Positions 36,119 to 47,602 of a DNA stretch of 64,000 nucleotides are shown piece by piece; the stretch's first letter is position 1; each line of letters opens with the position of its first letter. Under the pieces are notes generated by a model. That model did not search any database. It saw nothing but the letters and a program-made list of their open reading frames with translations, and was not told where the DNA came from. The position numbers were made by a program, and so were the translations under genes. Source of the stretch: Melieria omissa (Eukaryota > Arthropoda > Insecta > Diptera > Ulidiidae); NCBI GenBank assembly GCA_963971225.1, contig OZ020269.1, positions 4,526,001-4,590,000 of the forward strand, read 5' to 3'.

Positions 36119-36865
36119 CAGCGCTTTCGGCTGTCTGGGCCCAACTTATACTATAGTTATGACAAAACACACAACACAGCCCTGGTCCCAGATATGGTTT
36201 AAGTCTGTCAATGTGTACTTTGAATATCATGTTTTAGGTGGTTTTTCAAATATTGAAATAAAAGCACGTCGTATGCGTACGGGACTGAAAGAGCTTTCCC
36301 GCACCTTTTTAGTATCTCAAGAAATGCTCTTAAGCAGAATAATTTATAAATACTTAATGTAAAGTACTTTCCTGAACTTGATTTATTCAACAGTAGAAAT
36401 TCGGTTTTATTGGGACCAGTCTACTTACCATGGTTTCAGTGTTGTGTAAAGTCCATGTAATTGATGCTCGTATGTTATGAAAGCCGACATTTGTTCGATG
36501 CTTCACTTCCAAGCCGTCTGGTACATGTTGCACAGATCTGCTTTGACATTTCTTTGCTTGAATTTATACTCTTCAAAGCATCAAGATAGATGTTCCTAAG
36601 AAGTCAACATTATTAGTTGTTGGTTTAAACAGGCTTTTAGCATTTCAGCACTTAATTTTTGCACACATTAAACGTCTACACTAAGTGTCCTAATTGAGAG
36701 AGATGAAAACCGCCTTTTGTCAGATACCAAATTGTAAATTACACAAACTCCATCACCCATGATAACACGGCAATCGCCGACATTAGCGAACATTAAAATC
36801 GATTTAGGACACAGTGAGTACGTAATTCGTCGCAATAGATTCCGCCAACCGTTCGGCATATACTA
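36119..36865 (+). other. LRR-A 3' region and spacer
   Basis: AATAAA at 36257-36262 lies 139 bp after the LRR-A stop and is the likely poly(A) signal. The rest, up to the duplicated upstream block of LRR-B, shows no gene. Confidence 0.55.
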
Positions 36866-37248
36866 TCAGTCGGTCATTAAAATAATCAGAGCGATAAGGG
36901 CGCTAATAAAATTTATTCATTAAATCATGAATGAGTTGCAAGCGGCCGAAATGCCTAATGGAATGCGAAATGCGGAAAATGGGGAAAAGTCGAGCAATGA
37001 GTTGTTACTGGAAAACAGTTTCGTGTAAGCCCTAACAGTCGACGGAAAGATCACTGCACGGCAGGTGTCACACCTTTAGAATATGAACAGCCGAGATGTT
37101 CAGATCGAAGTCTTTTCAGGTAGTCACCGAACAAGAATCACGCAAGCGGGAGCGTTTGTATGAGCCCAAGCGGATTCGGTGCGTACAAAGTGGCCACATT
37201 CGATTTTAATCCATTAACAACTAGTGGCATAACTTCAAATTTAGCTGG
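36866..37248 (+). promoter_or_regulatory. LRR-B upstream block (copy 1 of a duplicated promoter region)
   Basis: About 380 bp directly before the LRR-B start is repeated before LRR-C (40223-40580), with shared words such as AACAGCCGAGATGTTCAGAT and GCGGATTCGGTGCGTACAAA. It starts with an initiator-like TCAGTC (36866-36871) and has GATAAG at 36893-36898. The block has kept high identity although it is non-coding, so it is either young or constrained. Confidence 0.5.
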
Positions 37249-40104
37249 ATGAAATACATTGTGCTTCCGGCGATTATTTCCTTCATGCTTTTGCTGATAT
37301 TATCCAATGTTGATTTCACTGGCGACGCTTATACGACCACAGGACCCAGTACCACCACACCAAGGACTACTTCATCAGTGGAATCAACCACGACGCGGGA
37401 GATTCAGACAACTTTACTGTCTAATAATTGGGCTGTTGTCGACGGCTCCACACCAGACGGACTGGAAAAAGCGCTCACTGGAAGATCCCCGAACAAATTG
37501 TTTGGTGCACTGTAAGTTCAATAATGTTATTCCGGTGGAACTCCAGAAACTGGTTTTCTTGCTTCATCTTATTCGGTTTCAGTTTCGAGGCTGCTGCGAC
37601 TATAAACGCATTCAGATGCGACGAAAAAACAAGATGTGAAGTGGTTTGTTCCGGAGGTCAGGTCTTCGGCTTGGCTGACAAGCTGGAATACTATGAATAT
37701 TGGTGCAATGAGTTAAATTTGCTGATGGAAGATTGTACTTTTCCCAACGGACGCTTGGACAAAAACGTTTTCAACGGGTATTTCAAGTTAAAAAATATGA
37801 CCATAAACGATTGCGGCTTGGAGCACATTGATGACAACGCTTTGGAAAAAAACTCGCTATCGCAGTTGCAGACTCTGGTTTTCATAAAGTCGTTATTCAT
37901 CCAATTGAATGAGAAAACGTTTACTGGGCTCAAGAAGTTGGAGCACTTCGAAATGAGTAACCAGCAGCGATTGACACCACTGAGGGCAGTAAATTTTTTA
38001 AAACCGGTGGCCAGCTCACTTCAAACGGTAGCGCTGAAACATCAGCAGAGCACGACGAGTACAGTATACGATCCGGCAGGGTGGCTGGGTGGGGCGGAGT
38101 TCACCAAATTGACGTATGTCGATATGAGTGACACTAACTTTGGTGACTCCTTGACGGATGCAACATTTGTGAACTTGGCCGCAGTGAATGAACTCATTTT
38201 GGCTTCGTCTGGCATAACTTCAATTGCCGAGGGAACCTTCGACGCCGTCCTGGGCACGCTCAGTTTTCTCGATTTGAGCGGCAACGCCCTCAAAACACTC
38301 GATACCAATTTTATTAAAAATGCGGCGCTGAAGGGTGTACGTGTAGAACTGCATGGAAACGCTTGGAGCTGCGATTGTGAAAACGGAAGCTTCGTTAAAG
38401 CGATAACCAGTGCCGCATTGAAGTTTAGCGAAGGACCCAAATGTGCAACGCCGCAGGAATTAAAAGGTGTAGCTATTAGAGATGCCAAGTTAGAATGTGG
38501 GCCAACTACTACAATGGCAACAACAACAGCGGCAGCCGTCAGTTCAACTCAAAATGCGTCAATAACAACTACAACAACCACAAACAGCAATCTGTCCACC
38601 GATACTGAACCACCAACAACAGAAGATACCACAACAAGCACTGTTGTGAGTACCACTTCAACAACAACAATTTCGATTGCTGTAAGCACCGATATGACAG
38701 TGACAACACTTAATACAACAACTAAAGGTGCTAGCACTTCCAAATCCAGCGATATCAATGACTCCAATGAGACGAGCAGTGTTAATAGCAGCGAGACCAA
38801 AGAAGGTAATGATAGCACCGGAGATTTAACTTTATCCTCTACATCCATTACACCGACTACCAGCACCGCATCATCATCCACTCCGCCGATATGTAGCAAT
38901 GGCCTTGAGCCCGGGTATGTCTGGTGTCGATGTGGTAAAGAAGTTAAGTGGTGGATCTGTGATTCCGATGCTGGTTTTAGCATGGAACCCACATCTTCGA
39001 CAGCCGTCCGCCTAGTTATACAAGGCAATATGGATGACTTGAATGTGATACATTTCACATGCAAGAACTTGACCGACAGCGCCGCAAAACAAGGATACAT
39101 GTTGCAGACAGCGAACACTAGCATTGGGATCAGAACTCAAGGCTTGCGAAACACAACTATTGTAGACATCACTGATTTGACGAGTACCGAAAGTCATGTT
39201 TTCTGTTTAGTGCCGAACGGCAGCCGAACTATATCGCCGTTCAACTGTCGCTCGCAGTTTTTGGACGAGACATGGCCACAGTCGTGGCTGCGTAAAAGTG
39301 ATATGGCACTCTTTGTTCCCCTGACCGTTGTGGGAGTCTTGCTGTGCGTCCTGTTGGGACTTCTGGCCATTTACTTGTTCCTGCGATGGCGCCCCAGTTG
39401 GTTGAGAGGCAATGAACGATTGCGCAGACTAAACTCGACCTCCCATCAGGTGCTTCTATTTTCGAGTCCGGACCGTTCATCCATTGATCAAGATCAACAT
39501 GCTCTCAGGTAAATAATCTATGTGCAGTTCGTTAGGTGGCAATTCATTGAGTTTAAATTTATCGAATAATCGTCTGCTAAAGGGAATTTCATCAGGCAAG
39601 ACTCTTTAAAAAAAATACATTTTTACTTCATGTAAAGAATAACAGAGATGGCGATTTGAAGACAGCCAACAATGATTTCAAATTTCTTAGCTGATCAAGA
39701 AAGTTTAATAGGCACCATTTAACATTTTTAGGGAACTTGACAAAATGCGACCATCGGTTGCGGATACCCTAACGCCGGAGAACTGCTTCAATATCAAATC
39801 ATACGACTATATGCAGTACTACAAGAATTCGGAACTATCCAAACATCGATCGCTTCTGCACACTTCCGAAAGTCTGCCACCAGTGCATCGCGCACCAGCG
39901 CTACCTCCAAACTCCAGCAGTGCAGCCAGCAGCAGCTGCCACACCTCCTCCCAATCAACAGTGCGTGTCGAGGATATGAGACCTGGCGACATTGTCATCA
40001 ACCGGCATTCCGATCGTTCCCAGGAGTGTGGCGACAACGAATACGAAAGTTTGGAAGACTACCAAGAGATTTACGCGCCAAGAGATGAGCTCCGAAAAAG
40101 TTAG
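37249..40104 (+). CDS. LRR-B: leucine-rich repeat receptor with mucin-like stalk
   Basis: Exons 37249-37511, 37583-39508 and 39732-40104 join in phase to give 853 residues; intron 1 is 71 nt. A signal peptide (about 1-20) is followed by a short T-rich segment. The N-cap has FRCDEKTRCEVVC at about 98-110. LRRs contain MTINDCGLEHID, TYVDMSDTNF and LSFLDLSGNALKTLD. The LRR C-cap NAWSCDCEN runs from about 347 to 393. A Thr/Ser-rich stalk (about 396-520) should be heavily O-glycosylated. A Cys/Trp-rich FN3-like domain follows (about 523-649) with SHVFCLV and TISPFNC, then a TM helix at about 663-688. The tail has LTPENCFNIKSYDYMQYY and ends NEYESLEDYQEIY, with a YESL endocytic-type signal. It is most similar to LRR-C next door. 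Ligand and pathway are unknown. Confidence 0.87.
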
Positions 40105-40125
40105 ACATAGACATAAATAAATTGT

Positions 40126-40142
40126 AAATAAATATCGCTTTT
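40126..40142 (+). terminator. LRR-B polyadenylation signals
   Basis: Two overlapping-region AATAAA hexamers, 40126-40131 and 40137-40142, lie 22-38 bp after the LRR-B stop. The 3' untranslated region is therefore very short, and the LRR-C upstream block begins within 100 bp. Confidence 0.6.
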
Positions 40143-40222
40143 TGATTAGCCTGCATAATGCATTAATGTGACTTGGGATCCAACCTACTGAATTCTCCAG
40201 CTTCGGATGTCATTGTGACTTA

Positions 40223-40580
40223 TCAGTTGGCTATTAAAATAATCAGAGCGATAAGGACGCTAATTAAATTTGTTCATTAAGTCACGAATGTGTAATGTGT
40301 GTAAGTGTCTAATGAAATGCGAAATGCGGAAAATGGGGGAAAGTCGAGCAATGAGTTGTAACTGGAAAACAGTTTCGTGTAAGCGCTAAAAGTCGGTGGA
40401 AGAACACTTAGAACATGAACAGCCGAGATGTTCAGATCGAAGTCCTTTCAGGTAATCACCGAACAAGAATCACGGAAGCGGGAGCGTTTGTATGAGCCCA
40501 AGCGGATTCGGTGCGTACAAAGTGGCCACATTCGATTTTAATGTAATAACAACCAGTAGCATAACCTCAAATTTAGTTGG
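40223..40580 (+). promoter_or_regulatory. LRR-C upstream block (copy 2 of a duplicated promoter region)
   Basis: It matches 36866-37248 closely, with small deletions near 40400. TCAGTT at 40223-40228 and GATAAG at 40250-40255 hold the same relative places as in copy 1. Confidence 0.5.
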
Positions 40581-43400
40581 ATGAAATACATTGTGTTGCC
40601 GGCGCTAATTTTCTTCATGCTTTTGCTGATATTATCCAATGTTGATTTCACTGACGACGCTTATACCACAGCACCCAGCACGACTACAACGAGGACTACT
40701 TCTACCGATAATTGGGCTATTGTCGACCGCTCCACACCAGACAATGTGCTTGGTCGAATGGGAAGGACAACTTACGCCAAGTTTGTTCAAAGTATTTTTT
40801 GTAATACTGTCTCAAAAAAAGTTGTGTTTGTGAGTGTAAGAAATTGTTAACGTCCTTTAAGAAATAGTGAAACCTTGCTTACAAAAGATGACGGGATCAC
40901 CAACTTACGAAGTTGAGGTAACTGTAACATGAGACGATAGACTGACAAAACGAAATTTTGAAAACCAGAATTGCTTCTGACGTATATGCTGCAAGTCATC
41001 ATGACTTACACTAGAAAGTGGTACTTATCAATGTTTACGATCTAAAGTAGGTAAAGCGCGAATGTGAATCATATTAACTCAAGAAACTATTTTCGTATAA
41101 GCGTGATCGGTTGTACTATTTTTCAAATTGCTAAACATTTAATGTGATACAGTTGTGCTTGCTCTTGTTATTGTTTTTAGTTGCGTTGAAAAAGAGTATT
41201 GCACCCTGTATGTTTGTTCCGGAGGGGAAATTAACAGTGTGAAAATAGATTTGGAATGGATGGACGAAAAGTGTGGGCGAGATGTAATCGATCTGCTGCT
41301 TGAGAAATGTAGTCTTCCTTCAGGAACCTTGAATAAATTTCTGCTCAATGGTTCTTTTAACCTAAATAATTTCACAATAAACGACTGCGGTCTGAAGTAC
41401 ATCGATAAAAATGCTTTGAATCATAATTCGCTGTGGAAACTGAAGACTTTGATTATCATAAAATCATCAATAACCGAAATGGATGAGAGTGTGTTTAAAA
41501 GGCTTAAGAAATTAGAGCATTTCGAAATGCGTAACGAGCAGCAGCTATCCGCGTTTAGTACACAGAACTTTCTGACACCGATGGCCAGCTCCCTAAAAAA
41601 ATTAATACTGAAGCAGAGCACAACAAGCACCGTTTACGATCCGGCAGTTTGGTTTGGCGGGGCAAAATTTACCAAGCTGACGTACGTCGACATGAGTGAC
41701 ACTAACTTTGGCGACTCCTTGAGGATTGCCACCTTTGTGAACTTGGCCGCAGTGAAAGAACTTATTTTGGCATCGTCTGGCATAACCTCAATTGTCCCGG
41801 GAACCTTCGACGCCGTCCTGGGCACGCTGAGCTTTCTCGATTTAAGCGGCAACGCCCTCAAAACACTCGATACCAATTTTATTAAAAATGCGGCCCTGAA
41901 GGGTGTACGTGTAGAACTGCATGGAAACGCTTGGAGCTGCGATTGTGAAAACGAGAGCTTCGTTAAAGCGATAACCAGTGCCGCATTGAAGTTTAGCGAA
42001 GAACCCAAATGTGCAACGCCGGAGGAATTGAAAGGTGTAGCTATTAAAGATTCCAAGTTGAAATGTGGGCTAATTACTACAGTGGCAACAACAACAGCGG
42101 CGCCCGTCACTTCAACCCAAAGCTCGTCCGCATCAACTACAACACTTTTACCAACCATACCCACTATTCCGACCACGGAAGCCAAGACGCAAACAACAGA
42201 AGTTGCCACAACTGCGACCACTGTAAGCAGCGCTTTAATAGAAACAACAGTCATTACAACAACCAACGGTGCTAGCACTTCCGAATCCAGCGATACCAAT
42301 GAAGATGAATCCCCCACTACATCTATCACACCGACTACCAGCACCTCATCATCATCTGCTCCGCCGATATGTAGCAATGGCCTTGAGCCCGGGTATGTCT
42401 GGTGCCGATGTGGTAAAGAAGTTAAGTGGTGGATCTGTGATTCCGATGCTGGTTTTAGCATGGAACCCACATCTTCGACAGTCGTTCGCCTAGTTATACA
42501 AGGCGTTATGGATGACTTGAATGTGATACATTTCACACGCAAGAACTTGACCGACAGCGCCGCAAAGCAAGGATACATGTTGCAGGCAGCGAACACTAGC
42601 CTTGGGATCAGAACTCAAGGCTTGCGAAACACAACTATTGTAGACATCACTGGTTTGACGACTACCGAAAGTCATGTTTTCTGTTTAGTGCCGAACGGCA
42701 GTCGAACTATATCGCCGTTCAACTGTCGCTCGCAGTTTTTGGACGAGACATGGCCGCAGGCGTGGCTGCGTAAAAGCGATATGGCACTGTTTCTCCCTCT
42801 GACCGTTGTGGGAGTCCTGCTGTGCGTCCTGTTGGGACTTGTGGCGATTTACTTGTTCCTGCGATGGCGCCCCAGTTGGTTGAGAGGCAATGAACGATTG
42901 CGCAGACTAAACTCGACCTCCCATCAGGTGCTTCTATTTTCGAGACCGGACCGCTCATCCATTGATAAAGAACAATATACCCTCAGGTAAAATACTCTTC
43001 TTTATGTATTTCCCTATCCCGAACGCCTCCTTGTAGTTTAGTTTTGATATTTAAGGAGTAACACGTTACTTTTGTTGTTAGCAAACTTGCCGCAATGCCA
43101 GCATCGGCTACCGACGGCTTGACGCCGGAGAACTGCTTCAATATCAAATCGTACGACTATATGCAATTTTACAAAAAGTCGGGACTAGCGAGGCAGCACC
43201 ACACTGTTGAGCGCGCTCCGCCAGTGGAACAGGCTCCACATCTACCTCCACACGTGCGCAGCTCGGACCGTAGCAGCCATCGCAATTCGCTACAGTCAAC
43301 AGTGCGTGCCGACGATGTGAACCTAGTCGACACCACACCATATGGATGCGGCGATAATGAATATGAAAGTCTGGAGGACTACTTAAAGGTTTACGGCTGA
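40581..43400 (+). CDS. LRR-C: leucine-rich repeat receptor, tandem duplicate of LRR-B
   Basis: The main exons 41181-42986 and 43082-43400 are clear. The signal-peptide exon starts at 40581 (MKYIVLPALIFFMLLLI) and is nearly identical to that of LRR-B. The only donor in the needed phase before the stop at 40848 is GTTTGT at 40781, a weak site, so intron 1 (about 400 nt against 71 in LRR-B) is uncertain. With that donor the protein has 774 residues. The order matches LRR-B: N-cap CVEKEYCTLYVC, LRRs, C-cap NAWSCDCEN near 316, a shorter Thr-rich stalk, the FN3-like domain, a TM near 602-627, and a tail ending NEYESLEDYLKVYG. From STTSTVYDPA onward the coding DNA is almost the same as LRR-B, while the LRR part before it is much more diverged. 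It could be a working gene or one losing its signal peptide. Confidence 0.75.
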
Positions 43401-43862
43401 ATCGCTCAAAGCCATGTACTAATATACGTTTTTCTGTTAGTAATATGTCACAGTAATATTGAAGGTTTAAGAATGTCGACAATCGAAATTGCTTCCCATT
43501 TTCACCAAAATAATTACAACAGCAAATACAAGTCTTGACTAACAAATAACTCGCGTTGGGATCGATCGAATGATACAAATAAAACATCATTGTATGCGCT
43601 TGTGCACGGATTGGTGACTTCATAAAAATTGTGCCTGCATTTAGTTGGCGAAATGCAACCAACTATCACGACACGACACAGAAATCTTTCAGATAACCTC
43701 TGCGCAAAACAAATTGATAAAATATGTATTTGTTGGCCACTATCAGGCAATCCGCCATATCTCGCCACTGATAAGTATGCAAATAATTATTTCGAATATG
43801 TGTTTCGAGTCGGGTCGGTAAATTCGCCTCCCTTCAGTTGATGGCAAACTTTCGGCAGCGCA
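43401..43862 (+). other. Spacer between LRR-C and LRR-D
   Basis: AATAAA at 43578-43583 is the likely LRR-C poly(A) signal. TGATAAG at 43769-43775 lies about 90 bp before the LRR-D start and fits the GATA-type words seen upstream of the other three paralogues. Confidence 0.4.
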
Positions 43863-46800
43863 ATGCCACATAGCACTTTGCGGAGAAAACCCGCTAAACC
43901 CGAGGCTGAGCGATGCAAAGAGCGCGACGGGAAGTAAGTGACTAGTGATCGGCGTTGGCCTCAGACAGCGGTGTTTACAAAATTTTTGCATTTAGGTTGT
44001 GGGCGAAGGCCGGGTCGCCGCGATATCCGAACGAGAACTGCATCACGATAATCGCCTGGGTGTTGCTCACCGTCGGCCTGTGTGTCATCGCAACAACGTT
44101 TTTATTGGCGATTGCGCGCCGAACCGATGACACGGACGAGCGTATTATCAACACCAATGGCCCTGAAGAACAAATCTCGCAGAATGATATCGGAGTTGTA
44201 ATGGAGTTTAATAAAAGCACCAGGCACGTATACTACAACAACATCCCTCAATTTGTACTAAAGCAACAACAAAACTACGACCGGTGTATTGTTCGGTTGC
44301 GAAATTGTTTCAGACAAAGATATGAGCCAATCTATAGCGCTGCCGCAGCCGCCGCGCCAGGCTGTGAGGAGGTGCTGTGCAAAGTCACGTGCACGCAGAC
44401 GGAAAACCTCTTCGACACCTTGAACGAGATTTTGAGCGTAAGTGAAAGAACAGCAAGTACATAAATGTATGTCCACTTCAGATCATTAAATTTGTTATAG
44501 TCCATGTAGGCATTAAACTCTAGAGATCCACATCATGAACTGAACCTTAGTCGCAATAAGGTACATTTCATTCCAATTACTGTCTCATGACGCTATGGAT
44601 CCAAGTGTATGGATTCGGCCAGCTGATAGTATATTTTATGTTTATATATCCCACAACCAGATCTCAAATAAGAATTCGCACTTCGGATTTTTAGTATTCG
44701 AATAACGTGGTCTTTGCATTTCAACATTCAGACTTAACACACTCACTTGTATTCTTTCGTTCGGACAGCAGGTCTGCAATTGCCCTTCCATTGACGTCCT
44801 ACTAGTAACGAATCAGAATTTTGACGAGGGCGTTCTGAAGAACGCCTGGATAAACCAGAGCCAGCCTGTATACGAGCTTGTGCTGGACACAAGCAATATA
44901 ACAAGGATCAAGAGCTCCGCCTTCAACTCGCCCATCTTCTCGTCGCTGTTTCATCTGCAATGGCATCGGCTGCGTTTGGGCAAGGTCGAGAGTGGTGCCC
45001 TGCTCGGACTCTACTCGCTCAAGTACCTCACCATTCAGACACCCATCGATAAGTTGGATCCCGTCTTCTTCCAGCCGGTGCAGACCACGCTGAAGCATTT
45101 GAGGCTGAATGCCAACTTGAAAATAGAAACCACTCACAATATATTCGGCAGGGGCTGCTTGGCCGCCTTGGAATTCGTCGATCTCAGTGAAAACAATTTC
45201 AACGGTCCCCTGACCAGGGAGATGTTTCTTGGTACGCCCAACATCAAATATCTGCACTTGACTTATGCGAAAATAACAGCTATCGAGAGCGACGCCTTCG
45301 ACGACTTACGAGGCACTCTGCGTGTGCTGAACTTATCGCACAACCAGTTGACTGCCGTATCGCCCACTTTGATGGAGTCACTCTTGTCCGTCAGCAGTCG
45401 AACCGTTATCAGCCTCGCGGGCAACAGCTGGGTCTGCGACTGCGAGCTGCACGACTTCGTACAGATCTATCGCAATTACCCTGGACAGTTCCTGGACGCG
45501 CTCTACTGTCGAGCGCCCCATCATCTCTATGGCAGCTTCATTCACGAAGTGAATCTTACGCTGGAGGGCTGCGAGACTGCAGTGCAAGTGCATCAAACGA
45601 GCACCAGCAACGCAGAGCTCGTTAACGAGACGCCCAGTGGCGGCGGTGGAAGTCCACCTATTTTGGATGACTTAAGCAAATACGATTCGGATGAGAATAG
45701 CGACTCTAGCTTACTTCGGATTCGTTGTCTGCACACCGATGTGTCCACGGACAGCTCGCAATCGCGATCTCTGGAACTGACCGCCAGCTTCTCAGTGGAG
45801 CAACCGTACGCGGTATCGTCCGATCAGGGTATTCCCGCGTCGAATCCGACCGGATCTGTTGACAAATTAGAGTCAATAAGCAGCGCCAAGTACAGCAGCG
45901 AGTACGAATACTTTCAGTTTGAGCGCCCCGAATACGAGTTTGAGCTGGAGCTGCTGCAAAACCATTCGGTGCGAGTGCAAATCCAAAATTATCGGAGAGA
46001 AATAAATATAATGTGGTTCAGCCGACAGCTGGATCTGCCGTCCGGCTTGGAGGTGCCGGGCGAAGCAGCAACAGACATTGACTTTCAGTGCAGCTTGTAC
46101 GAGGAGCCGTACCTCATCGTGGATGAACTGCTGGAGAACACCACCTACACTTTCTGCGTGCTACCCTCCGAGGAGTACACAATTTCGCCGTTCAATTGTC
46201 TCCCGCTATACGTGCCCATGGTCACCCGGCTGGATGATATTTGGATCTCGAAGGCGGAACAGCAGTTCACCATCGGCATGCTTTGCTTGATTTTTACACT
46301 ATCGACGTTCTTCGGAGCTGTTGTGGCCTACTTCGGAATCAAGTCGCATCCCGAACTATTGGAGGGCTCCAAGAATGTGTTGATTGTAAAGAAGTCCGAC
46401 CAGACGTGCCATGTGTCGACCATATCGGAAATGAACTCATCCTTCAGTCATTCAAAGCAGTCAGCGAAGCACAACTCTTCAAAGTATGTTAGCACATATA
46501 TTGTAGAATCGGGTATTGAAATTGTACTACAAATAGAAAACATGCAATACGGGTTTTTAATGCGATGTGTGAAACGATCGATGAAGTACCGCAGTATCGA
46601 TGCTTTCAAGTATTGGGTATTTCTTGAAAGGATCGAAGACTTTTTGTGTTTTTCTTGTTACATATTAACTTTGCTATTTTTCATGCCATGAAAAACATGT
46701 TTGGATTTGGCTGCATTCGATACTGAAAAAAGGTACCGATGTGGATTACTACTTTGAGTACTCCGATGCGATCGTTTCAAGTATAGAGCTCTAACCCGTT

Positions 46801-47244
46801 AAGCATCGGTTCTTTTGAACACTCAAAAATACATTGGACTATTTCGCTATTGATAGCGCATTTTCACGCCTTACCACTTAATCGAGCTAAGCACAAAATT
46901 ATTGATAAATACTTGTATGCATTGTTTCCAGAGCACCCCTGCCGGAGACTCCTCCAATTAAGGTGCCACCGCCGATTTTCAGCATTTCCGTCAACAACTT
47001 GGATCGCTTATCCAGCTTCAAATCGTCGTCTACATTGTTCGACGATCCGTTCATACCGATGTCGTTCGCCAATGACCAGTACGAGTTGCCCAAGCAGTAC
47101 AAGCGATCGCTGGACTACGAAGAACGCTGTGTGCCCAACAACTATGCGACGAGCCCCTGCTCGCCGCCGCCGCTGCCCAAACGAAATTCAAGCAGCGCCG
47201 ACAACATAAATTTGGTGGCGAACCGATTTTCGCGCAACAACTGA
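43863..47244 (+). CDS. LRR-D: leucine-rich repeat, FN3-like protein with two membrane segments
   Basis: Exons 43863-43933, 43996-44437, 44772-46483 and 46932-47244 join in phase to give 845 residues; one intron is 62 nt. Unlike A-C, the N-terminus is basic (MPHSTLRRKPAKPE) and is followed by a hydrophobic helix at residues 40-64 (ITIIAWVLLTVGLC). By the positive-inside rule this is a signal anchor rather than a cleaved signal. The N-cap has CNCPSIDVLLV at exon 3. LRRs include EFVDLSENNF and RVLNLSHNQLTAV. The C-cap NSWVCDCELHDF starts near 388. An acidic, Ser-rich linker follows, then an FN3-like domain (about 578-653) with TYTFCVL and TISPFNC, a second TM at about 668-692 and a tail with NDQYELP and a PPLPK motif. 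It would have both ends in the cytosol. A different upstream first exon cannot be excluded. Confidence 0.83.
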
Positions 47245-47602
47245 ACCAATTGCCTTTGACACCAAAAACATTGACATTATATATATATAATATATACTAA
47301 ATATATAATATCAGTTAGTGATAAGTAATGAGCACAAGAATATTCTTCAAGCTGCTATCCAGACACGTATCCAGACATACAAATACATATATAGAAAATG
47401 CATGCTTTTAATTCTTATAAGGTTCGATCAAGCTTTCTGCAAAATATTTTTATAATATATTAATAAATAATGTTGTACAAAGAGCATAATTGCGAGTGTA
47501 CAAAATACATACAAATATTGTTCAGGCCGAATCATACATTCGATTGATTCATAGTCACCGATTGCATTCAGTATGGAGAAACAGGTAGTAGAACCATAGT
47601 AT
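47245..47602 (+). other. LRR-D 3' region
   Basis: The region is AT-rich with TATATA runs. AATAAA at 47462-47467 is the likely poly(A) signal, about 220 bp after the stop. Nothing else is recognised. Confidence 0.5.

Larger units (their letters stand above)
36866..43430 (+). repeat. Tandem gene duplication: LRR-B unit and LRR-C unit
   Basis: Unit 1 spans about 36866-40200 and unit 2 about 40223-43430. Each contains the upstream block, a signal-peptide exon, the main exon and the tail exon in the same order and orientation. Similarity is highest in the upstream block, the start of exon 1, and from the second half of the LRR region to the TM segment. It is low in intron 1, the N-terminal LRR half and the Thr-rich stalk. 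Confidence 0.85.

Noticed and set aside
41155..41180. GTG start with LALVIVF hydrophobic stretch as a signal peptide for LRR-C
   Set aside because: No in-frame ATG follows the stop at 41140, and the stretch is the pyrimidine tract of the 41180 acceptor.
41634..42596. 320-codon minus-strand frame (and 38549-39124 minus)
   Set aside because: These are antisense to the LRR-C and LRR-B coding exons. The Val-rich composition is the mirror of the ACA/ACC Thr codons of the stalk.
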